A stretch of DNA of 54,666 bases from positions 42,187 to 96,852 of the forward strand of contig JAHYZZ010000003.1 in NCBI GenBank assembly GCA_019424135.1. The letters run 5' to 3'. Below the pieces are notes generated by a model. It made no database searches. It had not been told where the DNA came from and worked only from the letters and a program-made list of their open reading frames with translations. Numbering within the stretch: the first letter of the stretch is position 1; each line of letters begins with the position of its first letter. The translations under genes and the position numbers were made by a program. This DNA is from Lachnospiraceae bacterium (lineage in GTDB: Bacteria > Bacillota > Clostridia > Lachnospirales > Lachnospiraceae). Shown piece by piece: positions 16,243 to 24,605 of this stretch.

Positions 16243-17364
16243 TTATGATTCTTCCTCAAGTCCTTTTGGCCTCTTGCCAAGTCTTGCACCTCTTCCATAC
16301 TTTCTGGCTGCATAGATAAATGCCTCCACATTTGCCTTTGGCGTTCCGATGGGAAGCTGGCAGCCAGTGTTCAGGATATACCCGGCAGGATTATCTGCGC
16401 ATTTTTCCAGACATTCCCGGCAAGAGGCAATCACCTCATCGATGGATCCCTCCTTCATCACATCTACAGGCGGCACATTTCCAGCGATTCGCATCCGGTC
16501 ACCTACCGCTTTCTTTGCCTCCGCCAGATCCTCACAGTTATCAATACTGAAAGAAAACAAACCCGCATCCGCCAAATCTTTCCAAATCGGGCTGGTTTTG
16601 CCGCAGATATGGGCTCCTGGTCTCGATCCCATAATTTTTTCTGTTCCATCAATCAGCTTTTTGATATATGGAAGCGAAAATTCATCAAACTGAGATTTAC
16701 TGATCACATCCATACAGGTCACTGGATCGGAAAAATTGGTAGAAACCGGTCCAAACTCATGGGCAAATGCTTCAAACCATTTCAACGAGCACTCTACCGT
16801 CAAGTCCAGAAGCTTATGCAGCATTTCCGGATTCTTCCGGGTATCCTTTAATACTTTTTCCACCGGCCGAACCGCAATCGCCGTAGACATAGGACCCGCC
16901 ACACTGGTCGTCATACTTACATCCGGGAACCGGTCCTTGAGCCTCTTTGCACTTTCAAGGATCGGCCGAAGCACAGGATTTTTATAGGGATCCGTCACCT
17001 CCAGCTTATCAAAATCTGCATAATCCTGGAGCACATGTTCTGCCACATAATCAATCCCATGCTCCGGAGCAGCTAATTTTGACCCCAGGGCTCCTCCGAT
17101 GGTCTTAAGCCCCAGCCCCACATTGAAGCTGTCCAGGCCAAATTCTTCCTTCCGTCTGCGGATGACCTCACTTTTCACCTCAAAGTCTTTTGCAAACTGT
17201 GTCGTGGTAAACCCAAAGATATCTGCCATGGCTGGGTCTGGCGCCTGCAGGGTATAGGGGATATGGTCTACTTCCTCCCCCGCATTGTAAGCCTTCATCC
17301 TCTCTTTGGCTGTCATCTCTACTTTCTGTTCTTTCATCAATCGTTTTAACTCTTCATATTCCAT
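16243..17364 (-). CDS. URO-D superfamily corrinoid-dependent methyltransferase (MtaA/MtvB-like)
   Basis: 373-residue TIM-barrel protein of the uroporphyrinogen decarboxylase superfamily, branch used for corrinoid methyl transfer rather than heme synthesis. It has the N-terminal MTAKERMKAYNAGEEVDHIP motif and the methyltransferase zinc site: His252 and Cys254 (HICG) plus Cys335 (NTGCQLP), which in MtaA/MtbA relatives activates a thiol or substrate. Other landmarks are TSVAGPMSTA and IAGNVPPVDVM. It is the last gene of the riboswitch-led operon and is about 35 bases from the RACo-like gene. Whether it demethylates the growth substrate or passes the methyl on is not decidable from sequence. Confidence 0.85.
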   Translation of the reverse strand: MEYEELKRLMKEQKVEMTAKERMKAYNAGEEVDHIPYTLQAPDPAMADIFGFTTTQFAKDFEVKSEVIRRRKEEFGLDSFNVGLGLKTIGGALGSKLAAPEHGIDYVAEHVLQDYADFDKLEVTDPYKNPVLRPILESAKRLKDRFPDVSMTTSVAGPMSTAIAVRPVEKVLKDTRKNPEMLHKLLDLTVECSLKWFEAFAHEFGPVSTNFSDPVTCMDVISKSQFDEFSLPYIKKLIDGTEKIMGSRPGAHICGKTSPIWKDLADAGLFSFSIDNCEDLAEAKKAVGDRMRIAGNVPPVDVMKEGSIDEVIASCRECLEKCADNPAGYILNTGCQLPIGTPKANVEAFIYAARKYGRGARLGKRPKGLEEES

Positions 17365-17399
17365 ATGCGTTCTCCCTCATATATCAACGTCTGGTTCGT

Positions 17400-18992
17400 C
17401 TATGGGAAAATCATGCTGTCGGTAAAGATCCGTTCATAATTTTCTGTCTCGGCAAGTTCCATATATTCCATTTTTGATGCCAGCTCTTCCATCTCCTGTT
17501 TCGCCTTTTCGGACATCAAAGCCATGTAAGCTCCCGTCTTGGAGGAATTTCCTACATAGACCAGCTTATCCTTCACCGCCTCCGGAAGGATTCCTATTCC
17601 GACCAGTGACTCTGCCGGCAAATGGGCTCCAAATTGTCCGGCAATCATCACCTTGTCCAGATCTTCCATGGTAATTCCTGCCTTCTGCAAAAGGGCGGTG
17701 AACCCGGAAAGAATAGCGCCCTTCGCCAGCTGAACCTGCCGGATATCCCCTTGCGTCACCAGGATTTCCGGCGTTTCATGCAACACAAACTCCCTCTTTG
17801 TTCCATTGATGCGAATCAATGGGAAGCGATAGTCTTCCTCTTTTAACTTCTCTTTCTTGATAAACGCTCCCGTCTTCCTTACTATTCCTGCCTTTCGCAA
17901 TTCCTTTACTACAGCCAGGATGCCGCTTCCACAGATTCCAACAGGCTCCTGATCGCCAATGACTTTGATCTGATTGCCTTCCGACGTAATCTTTACATCT
18001 TCGATGGCGCCTTCAGCCGCCCGCATTCCAGAGCTGATGTTCATACCTTCCAGTGCCGGGCCGGCAGCGCAGGAACAACAAAGAATCCTGCCCTGACTGG
18101 CCAGCACAATCTCACCGTTGGTTCCAATATCAATGAACAGTACACGTCCCTTTTCTTTTTGCAGTGTACAAACATAAGCACCTGCCACAATATCTGCTCC
18201 TATATATCCCGACACCTGAGGCAGACAGTACAACAAGGTGTCTTTTCCTGCCTCCAGCCCGATCTTGGAAGCGGGAAGCCGTTTGGCTTCTGTAAATTCC
18301 GGGCGATACGGCGCCCTTCCAATACTCCTTGCATCCACTCCCAGCAGCATGTGCATCATTGTACAGTTGGCCGCCACATCAATCTCCCTGATCTCTTCTT
18401 TTGAAATTTCTCTTTCCTCACATACCTCTGTGATCATGCCGTTGATCGAGTGTACGATCGCATCCTGAAGTTCCCGGACTCCCGTCTGCGGATGTTCATA
18501 TTCATAAGTAATCCTGGTAAGCACATCAAGACCATAATGCTTCTGTGCATTGATCATGGATGCGCTTGCCATCTCCTCCCCCGAAGCCAGATCAATCAGT
18601 GCTGTCACTACCGTCGTTGTACCGATATCGATTACAATTCCATAACCTCCATCAAACGTATCCCGGTCAAATTCCGGCAGATACCCCTTCGTCAGAACCT
18701 GGTGCTTCCGCTCCTTTTTCAGAAGTTCTACTTCCACATCTCCAAAAACTTCCGTCAGGCATGCCAGACGGATTCCTTCCTGGATCTCCTGCTCCTTCAG
18801 CAGAGCTCTTTCCGTGTCTGATGGTTCACAAGTCTTCCCAGACAAAATTCTAACCTTGCATTTTCCACAGATTCCCTTACCGCTGCAGGGATTATCTACA
18901 AAAGCGCCTCCACGAAGCAACTGATCCAAAAGATTGGCTCCCTCCTGGCAGACAATCGGGCTGTTCATTTGTTTTACAATAATCCTGGCCAT
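17400..18992 (-). CDS. RACo-like reductive activator of corrinoid proteins (2Fe-2S plus ASKHA, DUF4445)
   Basis: 530-residue ATP-dependent activator. The N-terminal ferredoxin-like domain has a 2Fe-2S set Cys36-x5-Cys42-x2-Cys45-x32-Cys78 (NPCSGKGICGKCK). The rest is an ASKHA ATPase fold: VIDIGTTTVVTALIDL, AANCTMMHMLLG, FIDIGTNGEIVL, SGMRAAEGAIED and GICGSG. RACo-type proteins reduce inactive Co(II) corrinoid back to Co(I) after accidental oxidation, and are standard companions of corrinoid methyltransferase systems. The ATG at 18992 is chosen because GGAGG lies 8 bases upstream, right at the end of the previous gene. The two corrinoid proteins in the same operon are the expected clients. Confidence 0.92.
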   Translation of the reverse strand: MARIIVKQMNSPIVCQEGANLLDQLLRGGAFVDNPCSGKGICGKCKVRILSGKTCEPSDTERALLKEQEIQEGIRLACLTEVFGDVEVELLKKERKHQVLTKGYLPEFDRDTFDGGYGIVIDIGTTTVVTALIDLASGEEMASASMINAQKHYGLDVLTRITYEYEHPQTGVRELQDAIVHSINGMITEVCEEREISKEEIREIDVAANCTMMHMLLGVDARSIGRAPYRPEFTEAKRLPASKIGLEAGKDTLLYCLPQVSGYIGADIVAGAYVCTLQKEKGRVLFIDIGTNGEIVLASQGRILCCSCAAGPALEGMNISSGMRAAEGAIEDVKITSEGNQIKVIGDQEPVGICGSGILAVVKELRKAGIVRKTGAFIKKEKLKEEDYRFPLIRINGTKREFVLHETPEILVTQGDIRQVQLAKGAILSGFTALLQKAGITMEDLDKVMIAGQFGAHLPAESLVGIGILPEAVKDKLVYVGNSSKTGAYMALMSEKAKQEMEELASKMEYMELAETENYERIFTDSMIFP

Positions 18993-18996
18993 TTTC

Positions 18997-20013
18997 TTAT
19001 GCCTCCTCACTGACGCATGCAAGAATTGCCTGAATATTTGAAAGAGGCGATTTCATCCCCAGTCCACAGGCTGGCGCAATAATATCTGACCCGTTTCTCA
19101 TGCAGCTTTTTGTCAAGGTCCTTACTCTTGCCGGATCGCCGAACTCCAACGCATAGGTACTGACATTTCCCATCAGCACCCGGTCCGGAAGGTGCTTTCT
19201 TGCCTCCTTCATCGGAACAATAGAATCAAAGCTCAATGCACTGCTTTTCACTTCATTGATCTCTTTATATACCGGACTCATCTGTCCACAGATGTGGACA
19301 ATGGTGCCCATTTTCTCTTTCTGAAGCGCATCCAGAAGCCGGTTGATATAAGTTACCGCAAATTCTTCAAAATATTTTGGTCCCAGAATCTCGCCCGTTC
19401 CGCTTGGATCGGAAATTGCGATCACGTCTGCGCCCGCCTCGATCTGCGCCCTTCCGAAAGCAATCAGCTGATCTGTAATAAATTCCATGTATTTATGAGC
19501 TTCTTCATTGCGTTTGCGAAGCTCCTTATAAAAAATCACCGGTTCCATCACCGAACTTGCCGTGCTGACTGGTCCCGTCAGGTTTCCTACAATCGGTACA
19601 TCCCTTGTCTCCTCTTTGAGGATACGAATGGCATCTGTCACCACCTTGGCGCGTCCCTTCGCCACATCTACCGGAGTCAGCTTATGATAATCTGCTACCG
19701 AGTCAATGACATATCCAGTGACATGGGGTTCATAAATATTCGTCCCCAGATCTACTTTAGCGCCCATCTCCTGTGCTTCTACAGTCATGCAAAAGGGCAC
19801 ACCGTAATTTTCAAAACATCCTTTTTCATAAACCGCCTTTGCCAGGTCCGCCATTTTTCTTGCATCCGTATGTGCTTCTGGAAGATAAACATGAATGGAG
19901 TCCATCAGATCCGATGTTACCATATTCATCATTCCACCAGGGCAAATACAGGCAGGGCGGTCAACTTTCTGCCCGTCAAATATTCGTTTCAATCTTTCTT
20001 TTGGTGTCAACAT
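18997..20013 (-). CDS. URO-D superfamily corrinoid-dependent methyltransferase
   Basis: 338-residue member with a complete family layout: MLTPKERLKRIFDGQKVDRP at the N terminus, NLTGPVSTASSVM, IAISDPSGTGEILGP, the zinc ligands in VHICGQMSP and the C-terminal Cys of IIAPACGLGM. The ATG at 20013 is used because AGGAGA sits 6 bases upstream; the in-frame TTG at 20031 would have no good box. It lies 10 bases after a corrinoid protein gene and 4 bases before the activator, typical of a methyltransferase-corrinoid pair. It is probably either the substrate:corrinoid transferase or the corrinoid:acceptor transferase. Confidence 0.87.
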   Translation of the reverse strand: MLTPKERLKRIFDGQKVDRPACICPGGMMNMVTSDLMDSIHVYLPEAHTDARKMADLAKAVYEKGCFENYGVPFCMTVEAQEMGAKVDLGTNIYEPHVTGYVIDSVADYHKLTPVDVAKGRAKVVTDAIRILKEETRDVPIVGNLTGPVSTASSVMEPVIFYKELRKRNEEAHKYMEFITDQLIAFGRAQIEAGADVIAISDPSGTGEILGPKYFEEFAVTYINRLLDALQKEKMGTIVHICGQMSPVYKEINEVKSSALSFDSIVPMKEARKHLPDRVLMGNVSTYALEFGDPARVRTLTKSCMRNGSDIIAPACGLGMKSPLSNIQAILACVSEEA

Positions 20014-20023
20014 CTCATCTCTC

Positions 20024-20674
20024 CTACGCAATATTCAACAATCTCTTTGCCAGCTTAACTGCCTCTACTGCATTCTGGGAATATCCGTCCGCACCAATCT
20101 TATCCGCATATTTCTGGGAGATTGGACCTCCACCGATCATGACCTTTACCTGATCACGGATCCCTGCCTCTTCCAGCAGATGAATCACGGTCTCCATACC
20201 GCCCATGGTGGTCGTCATCAAAGTAGACAAACATACCAGACTTGCATGCTCCTCTTTTGCCGTGTCAACAAATTTCTGTAACTCTACATCTCGTCCCAGA
20301 TCAATCATCTCAAAGCCAGCTGTCTCCATCATGATCTTTACCAGATTCTTCCCAATATCATGGGTGTCACCTTCTACAACACCAATCACAGCCTTTACCT
20401 TTTCTTCTCCGGAAGTATCCGGCAGATAAGGGCGTAAAATATCAAGACCTACATACATGGCATCCGAGCAAAGCAAAACATCTGTGACGAAATATTCCTC
20501 CTGTTCATAAAGCTCGCTGGCACGGTTCATTCCGTCTACCAAACCTTCCATGATCCCATCAAACGCCGGATATCCGGCATCCAGATATTCCTGTGCTGCC
20601 TCTGCCACATCGTCTTCTTCCATTTCCAACACGCCGTCCGAAAGCCTCTTTAATAATTCTTCCTTTGAGCTCAT
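20024..20674 (-). CDS. Corrinoid (cobalamin-binding) protein, MtaC/MtbC type
   Basis: 216-residue methyl carrier. An N-terminal helical cap (residues 1-85, KEELLKRLSDGVLEMEEDD, VDGMNRASELYEQEEYF) precedes a Rossmann-type B12 domain. The cobalt-coordinating His105 lies in EGDTHDIGKN, with later motifs LSTLMTTTM and MIGGGPIS. The carrier shuttles a methyl group between a substrate transferase and an acceptor transferase. The ATG at 20674 has GGAGGAG upstream. It sits between two URO-D genes and is about 60 percent similar by eye to the second corrinoid protein at 22622-23272. Confidence 0.93.
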   Translation of the reverse strand: MSSKEELLKRLSDGVLEMEEDDVAEAAQEYLDAGYPAFDGIMEGLVDGMNRASELYEQEEYFVTDVLLCSDAMYVGLDILRPYLPDTSGEEKVKAVIGVVEGDTHDIGKNLVKIMMETAGFEMIDLGRDVELQKFVDTAKEEHASLVCLSTLMTTTMGGMETVIHLLEEAGIRDQVKVMIGGGPISQKYADKIGADGYSQNAVEAVKLAKRLLNIA

Positions 20675-20689
20675 TTTCACTCTCCTCCT

Positions 20690-21559
20690 TTATATCAATT
20701 GTAGTTCTTTAAAAATGCCATTTTCTAACTGATATCCTATATTTTTGATACACATCTGCCCGGCAAATTTTGCCTTTCCGGTCATCTGGATACACGCTTC
20801 TCCATAGGATGTGCCCGGTGCGATCAAATGATCTTTAAATTTAGCATACCCGGTTCCAATCAGCGCAAGAGAAGTTTTAGGGCAGAGCAGTATCATCGTT
20901 TTATCGTCTGCAAGCGCTTCTGCCTTCTTTAAAAATTCATAGGTGAAATCTTCCACCACTTGTTCAGCCATTTTCGGTCCCAGAATGTTCACCCCGCCGG
21001 AAGAATCCGCATAGCTGATCAAATCTACGCCATACTTTTTTCCTTCTTCCATAAATCTTAGAATTTCGTCTCCCAGCTTCCAGAAAACCTCCTTCATAAC
21101 CTCCGGTTTCTTTCTCATTCCTTTAAAAACATACCGGGCATCAATCAAGACATTCAAGATCGTAAACGGTCCGGACACCTGGAGAACCACATGCTCTCCC
21201 TGATTTCGAAGCTCCTGGCAGGCCATAAGAACCTCATGGATCCTGCCTGTCCCAAAGTCAATGGACGGCAACTCCAGAATCTCTTCCGGCTTTGTACAGA
21301 TATATTCCTTTGCCCGGGGACCAGTCCTATCATTTCCATAATTAACCAATCCTCCCATAGCCTCCGCCTCTACCGTATGACAAAAAGGCAGTTCACAAAA
21401 TGCTGCGCCGTCGTGTTCCTTGAGAGCCTTTGACAATTCTGCCATCGTCTCATGATGAAGATAGGCGTCTGGAAAAGACAGATTTAAACGTGCTGTTACT
21501 TCCTCATTGATTCCTGCTGAATTATCATAGGTACAATTAAAATCTTTCACTTCTCCCAA
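20690..21559 (-). CDS. Shortened URO-D superfamily protein lacking the usual zinc site
   Basis: 289 residues against 338-373 for its neighbours. It begins inside the fold: the usual TPKERL...DRxP N-terminal element is missing, and only 17 bases separate it from the preceding gene. LPFCHTVEAEAMGG, VSGPFTILNVLI and ADSSGGVNILGPKM show the family. Where relatives have HICG it reads ILLCPKTS, and the C-terminal GDC/APAC-type cysteine is absent because the protein stops at GQMCIKNIGYQLENG plus ten residues. The start appears to be UUG at 21559 with an AAGGGG box. It may be a non-catalytic or differently specialised partner of the transferase system; it is not obviously a decayed gene because the frame is intact. 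Confidence 0.75.
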   Translation of the reverse strand: MGEVKDFNCTYDNSAGINEEVTARLNLSFPDAYLHHETMAELSKALKEHDGAAFCELPFCHTVEAEAMGGLVNYGNDRTGPRAKEYICTKPEEILELPSIDFGTGRIHEVLMACQELRNQGEHVVLQVSGPFTILNVLIDARYVFKGMRKKPEVMKEVFWKLGDEILRFMEEGKKYGVDLISYADSSGGVNILGPKMAEQVVEDFTYEFLKKAEALADDKTMILLCPKTSLALIGTGYAKFKDHLIAPGTSYGEACIQMTGKAKFAGQMCIKNIGYQLENGIFKELQLI

Positions 21560-21576
21560 TTCATATTCCCCCTTCT

Positions 21577-22608
21577 CTATTGGTTTCCAAACAGCACCTT
21601 TTCCGCATCTTTTGCCGCACGGACTGCTGCCATCACATTCTCGTCTGGTGTCATCGGCGATACATCACAATCTCCGCTTAAGATAAACCGTCCGTCTCTC
21701 GCCCCGTCCATACACTCCTGATAAGCATATTTATAAACTTCCTCCGGTGTCCCTTCCATCAAAACTGAAACACAGGGAATATTTCCCATTAAAGAAACCT
21801 TATCTCCATATTCATCCTTTACCTTCTTTGTCTGAGTATCAGAAATGTGCCATGCGTCTCCCGACTCCTTCAGCACCAGATCAAACCGGTCGTCGTAGGG
21901 ACCACAGGTATGAATCACGATGTTTGCACCATAATCTTTGATTCGCTTATTCGCACGGATATTGCTCTTAGAAATACATTTCTCATATGATTTTCTGGAA
22001 ATACAGTATCCGCCGAAGTTTGGCATCGGAAACCAAAGAAAATCAACACCGGCATCCCATAGGATTTTTGAAGATTCTACTACGGCATCTTCCACATGAT
22101 CCTCCAGGGCCAAGAAAAGTTCAGGATTTTTAACCATTGCTTTAAACGCAGGTTTCGCTCCCAGCAACGTAAACGCCACGGCCGCCGGCACATGCAGGAT
22201 CACATAAAGGGGCTCATCCGGCTCTTCTTTGCGCATCAATTCAATAGTTTCCACCAGATTTTTCAACTTCGGACACTGTTTTGGATCATAGGGTCGCAGC
22301 TTTTTGATGTCTTCCATCGAGTGTACCACATCATCTCCATCTCCTACAATATTTCCTTCACTGTTAGGAAGATGTCCACCCATCATTTCCGCAATACCGC
22401 CGTAAAACCCTGCACACATACCATCATACCCTAATTTTCTGCGAGTCCCGGCCATACATTCTGTCATCTTCTTTGGATTTGCCATCACCTCGGGCATCGT
22501 ATAACCATAACGTGCTACCGGAAGGGAAAATGCATTCATGATCACCGGGATTCTGTCTGCGCCTTTCCCTTCCAGTATTGCTTTTACCGCTTCTCTTTTT
22601 CCCATCAT
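21577..22608 (-). CDS. URO-D superfamily corrinoid-dependent methyltransferase
   Basis: 343-residue full-length member. N-terminal GKREAVKAILEGKGADRIPV, central PMPNFGGYCISRKSYE, zinc ligands in VIHTCGPYDD and the C-terminal SGDCDVSP. It lies 13 bases after the upstream corrinoid protein gene (22622-23272), the tight pairing expected for a substrate-specific transferase and its carrier. The ATGATG start at 22608/22605 has a GGAGGG box. Compared with the other members it is rather divergent (for example LHVPAAVAFTLLGAKPA), suggesting a different substrate or acceptor. Confidence 0.87.
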   Translation of the reverse strand: MMGKREAVKAILEGKGADRIPVIMNAFSLPVARYGYTMPEVMANPKKMTECMAGTRRKLGYDGMCAGFYGGIAEMMGGHLPNSEGNIVGDGDDVVHSMEDIKKLRPYDPKQCPKLKNLVETIELMRKEEPDEPLYVILHVPAAVAFTLLGAKPAFKAMVKNPELFLALEDHVEDAVVESSKILWDAGVDFLWFPMPNFGGYCISRKSYEKCISKSNIRANKRIKDYGANIVIHTCGPYDDRFDLVLKESGDAWHISDTQTKKVKDEYGDKVSLMGNIPCVSVLMEGTPEEVYKYAYQECMDGARDGRFILSGDCDVSPMTPDENVMAAVRAAKDAEKVLFGNQ

Positions 22609-22621
22609 GCTTTTTCCCTCC

Positions 22622-23272
22622 TTACGCCGCTCCTACCAGTTTCTTTGCAAATTCTACTGCTTCAATCGCATTCTTCGTATATCCGTCTGCGCCAATTTTT
22701 TCCGCAAAAGCAGGAGACACCGGTGCGCCTCCCACCATGATCTTTACCTTATCACGAAGGCCGGCCTCTTTTAGCTTTTCTATCACTGTCCCCATGCCTG
22801 GCATAGTAGTAGTCATCAAGGACGACATACATAAAATATCTACATCATGATCCCGGACATAATCCACAAAACGATCAAGCGCCACATCTCTTCCAAGATC
22901 GTATACATCAAAACCTCCTGTCTCCATCATGATGCGTACCAGATTTTTCCCAATATCATGAGTATCCCCTTCCACTACACCGATCGCTACCTTGCCGATA
23001 CTCTGCTTTTCTGTATCTGGAAGATACTTCTGAAATTCCTCGATTCCGGCATACATGGCATCTGAACAGACGATGAGTTCTGGTACAAAATATTCTCCCT
23101 CCTCATAGAGAACACTGGCACGTTTCATTCCATCTACCAGACCTTCCAGCATGCCCTCCTGTGGATCATAGCCGCCAGCGACATATTCTTTCACCACATC
23201 TACAACTTCTTCATCCTCCATGTCACATACACAGTCTGACAGTCTGCTTAATAATTCTTCCTTGCTCTGCAT
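22622..23272 (-). CDS. Corrinoid (cobalamin-binding) protein, MtaC/MtbC type
   Basis: 216-residue methyl carrier with the same design as the other one in this operon: an N-terminal helical cap, then a B12-binding domain with His105 in EGDTHDIGKN, followed by SSLMTTTMPGMG and MVGGAPVSP. It follows the CobW-type GTPase gene by 21 bases and precedes a URO-D transferase by 13. Two carriers in one operon suggest either two substrates or two methyl-transfer branches. A GGAGGAA box precedes the ATG. Confidence 0.93.
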   Translation of the reverse strand: MQSKEELLSRLSDCVCDMEDEEVVDVVKEYVAGGYDPQEGMLEGLVDGMKRASVLYEEGEYFVPELIVCSDAMYAGIEEFQKYLPDTEKQSIGKVAIGVVEGDTHDIGKNLVRIMMETGGFDVYDLGRDVALDRFVDYVRDHDVDILCMSSLMTTTMPGMGTVIEKLKEAGLRDKVKIMVGGAPVSPAFAEKIGADGYTKNAIEAVEFAKKLVGAA

Positions 23273-23293
23273 TTTGTCTTCCTCCTTTGATGT

Positions 23294-24280
23294 TTATATA
23301 TTATCATCTTTATTTTTTATCCCTGACCTCTTTGGCAGCCTGACCTGGCTCTTTTTCTGAAATAATTTCTCCAGTTCGGGCCGGTTCAGTGCGGATCCTA
23401 TGATTACAATTCTGCTCTTCTTTTGGTCTTTCGTTGACCGAAAACCAGCATGTGACATTGTAACATCCACTTGCAGCTTTTCTCCCGATGGTGTCTCTAT
23501 CATCCCTTTTGCTCTTAAGATTCGGCCATACTTCCGATCGCGCAGTTTTTCCAGAAATTCTTTCATCTCCGGCTTTGTCATTACGGGAAGATCACGAAAG
23601 CTGACACTGGAAAACGTAAGCTCTGCTGCCCCGGAAATATTTCTTTCTTCTACTTCTCCGGATATCTCTGTATCTGTTGTATCTGCCTTGTCTGCCATCT
23701 TTAAAAGCCTTAGAAGTTCTTCTCCCTCCAGCTTCCGAAAGTCTCCTTCATAGATCACCGCATCTGGATTTCTCTTCCTGATATCATCCCGAATCCAGGC
23801 TTTCTTCTCTTCCGTAAGCTCCTCTATCTGGCTGCAGAAAATAATCTGCGCCTGTTGGATCTGATCCAGATAAAACGCGCCAAATCCGTCCACATACTCT
23901 TCATAAGAACTTCCATCCAGCAGGGCGATACGCCGGATGGCCTCCAGTTCCACGCCATCCCTGTCTCTCACCTTCTCACATACTTTGACAATATCAGAAA
24001 GCTTGCCCACTCCGGATGGCTCGATCACGATCCGGTCCGGCTGATACTGTCTGGCGATCTCCCGTATTCCATTCCTGAAATCTACGGCCAGACTGCAGCA
24101 GATACATCCTGCATAAAGCTCTTTCACCGGAATATCAGACTGGATCCTATCTCCGTCAAGTCCGACGTCCCCGTATTCGTTTTCAATAACCACTGTCTTT
24201 CCGGAAAGCAACGGAAGATATTGATTCAGAAAGGTGGTCTTTCCGGCCCCCAGAAAACCGGATACAATCTCTATGTCCAT
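23294..24280 (-). CDS. CobW/COG0523 family GTPase (metal chaperone-like)
   Basis: 328-residue GTPase of the G3E family. Walker A GFLGAGKTT at residues 8-16, the metal-binding CxCC motif Cys59-Ile-Cys61-Cys62 (AGCICCSL), IVIEPSG and a C-terminal CobW_C-like region. COG0523 members deliver metals such as Zn or Co to client enzymes, and CobW itself is tied to cobalamin synthesis. As first gene after the cobalamin riboswitch it may help load the corrinoid system or supply zinc to the URO-D transferases; that is inference. The ATG at 24280 follows AAAGGAG; an upstream in-frame start at 24322 overlaps the terminator hairpin and is rejected. Confidence 0.87.
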   Translation of the reverse strand: MDIEIVSGFLGAGKTTFLNQYLPLLSGKTVVIENEYGDVGLDGDRIQSDIPVKELYAGCICCSLAVDFRNGIREIARQYQPDRIVIEPSGVGKLSDIVKVCEKVRDRDGVELEAIRRIALLDGSSYEEYVDGFGAFYLDQIQQAQIIFCSQIEELTEEKKAWIRDDIRKRNPDAVIYEGDFRKLEGEELLRLLKMADKADTTDTEISGEVEERNISGAAELTFSSVSFRDLPVMTKPEMKEFLEKLRDRKYGRILRAKGMIETPSGEKLQVDVTMSHAGFRSTKDQKKSRIVIIGSALNRPELEKLFQKKSQVRLPKRSGIKNKDDNI

Positions 24281-24300
24281 GCCGTCTCCTTTCTCCGCAT

Positions 24301-24348
24301 AAAAAAAGGTGCGAAAAGGCACAGCGTAACCGCTGTCCTTTCCCCACC
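24301..24348 (-). terminator. Riboswitch-linked intrinsic terminator
   Basis: On the minus strand a long hairpin (arms 24331-24348 and 24308-24326, loop GTTA, one bulge) is followed at once by seven T (24307-24301) just before the CobW-type gene's ribosome binding site. It lies right after the cobalamin aptamer, so it is the likely expression platform turning the operon off when cobalamin is bound. Confidence 0.8.
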
Positions 24349-24360
24349 GAAAAAATCATC

Positions 24361-24520
24361 TTACTATATAGCAGGTCTCCTGACTCGATTTCATCCAGCA
24401 CTTCCGCCTTCCCCGTTTTGCGGGTGGCATATCCGGAAGGCTGTCCATCACACAGTAGAGCGGGCTGTTCCGGATTCCCACCGGATTCCCTTTTCAATGC
24501 CTTGGCATCACTATATACGT
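24361..24520 (-). ncRNA. Cobalamin riboswitch (AdoCbl-type leader)
   Basis: Between the SBP gene and the CobW-type gene, the minus strand shows the conserved cobalamin elements in order: a P1 arm TATATAG near 24505, GGGAATCCGGTGGGAATCCGG, GCCACCCGC followed by GGGGAAGGCGG, then GAGTCAGGAGACCTGC and the closing P1 arm CTATATAG near 24362-24370. This is the classic core (the GGTG...AATCC, B12-box and GGAGACC regions). A terminator follows. It would make the downstream corrinoid methyltransferase genes respond to cobalamin level. Confidence 0.92.
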
Positions 24521-24605
24521 TACATGATAATCATATCACAAAGGACTTTTCCTATCCTAATTGATAATTCACATGTTTTTATAGCCATTCCCTATAATAT
24601 AGATA

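Noticed and set aside
19192..20058. Rightward reading frame of 288 codons
   Set aside because: Antisense to a URO-D gene with intact motifs; the predicted protein is rich in His, Cys and Arg as usual for shadows.
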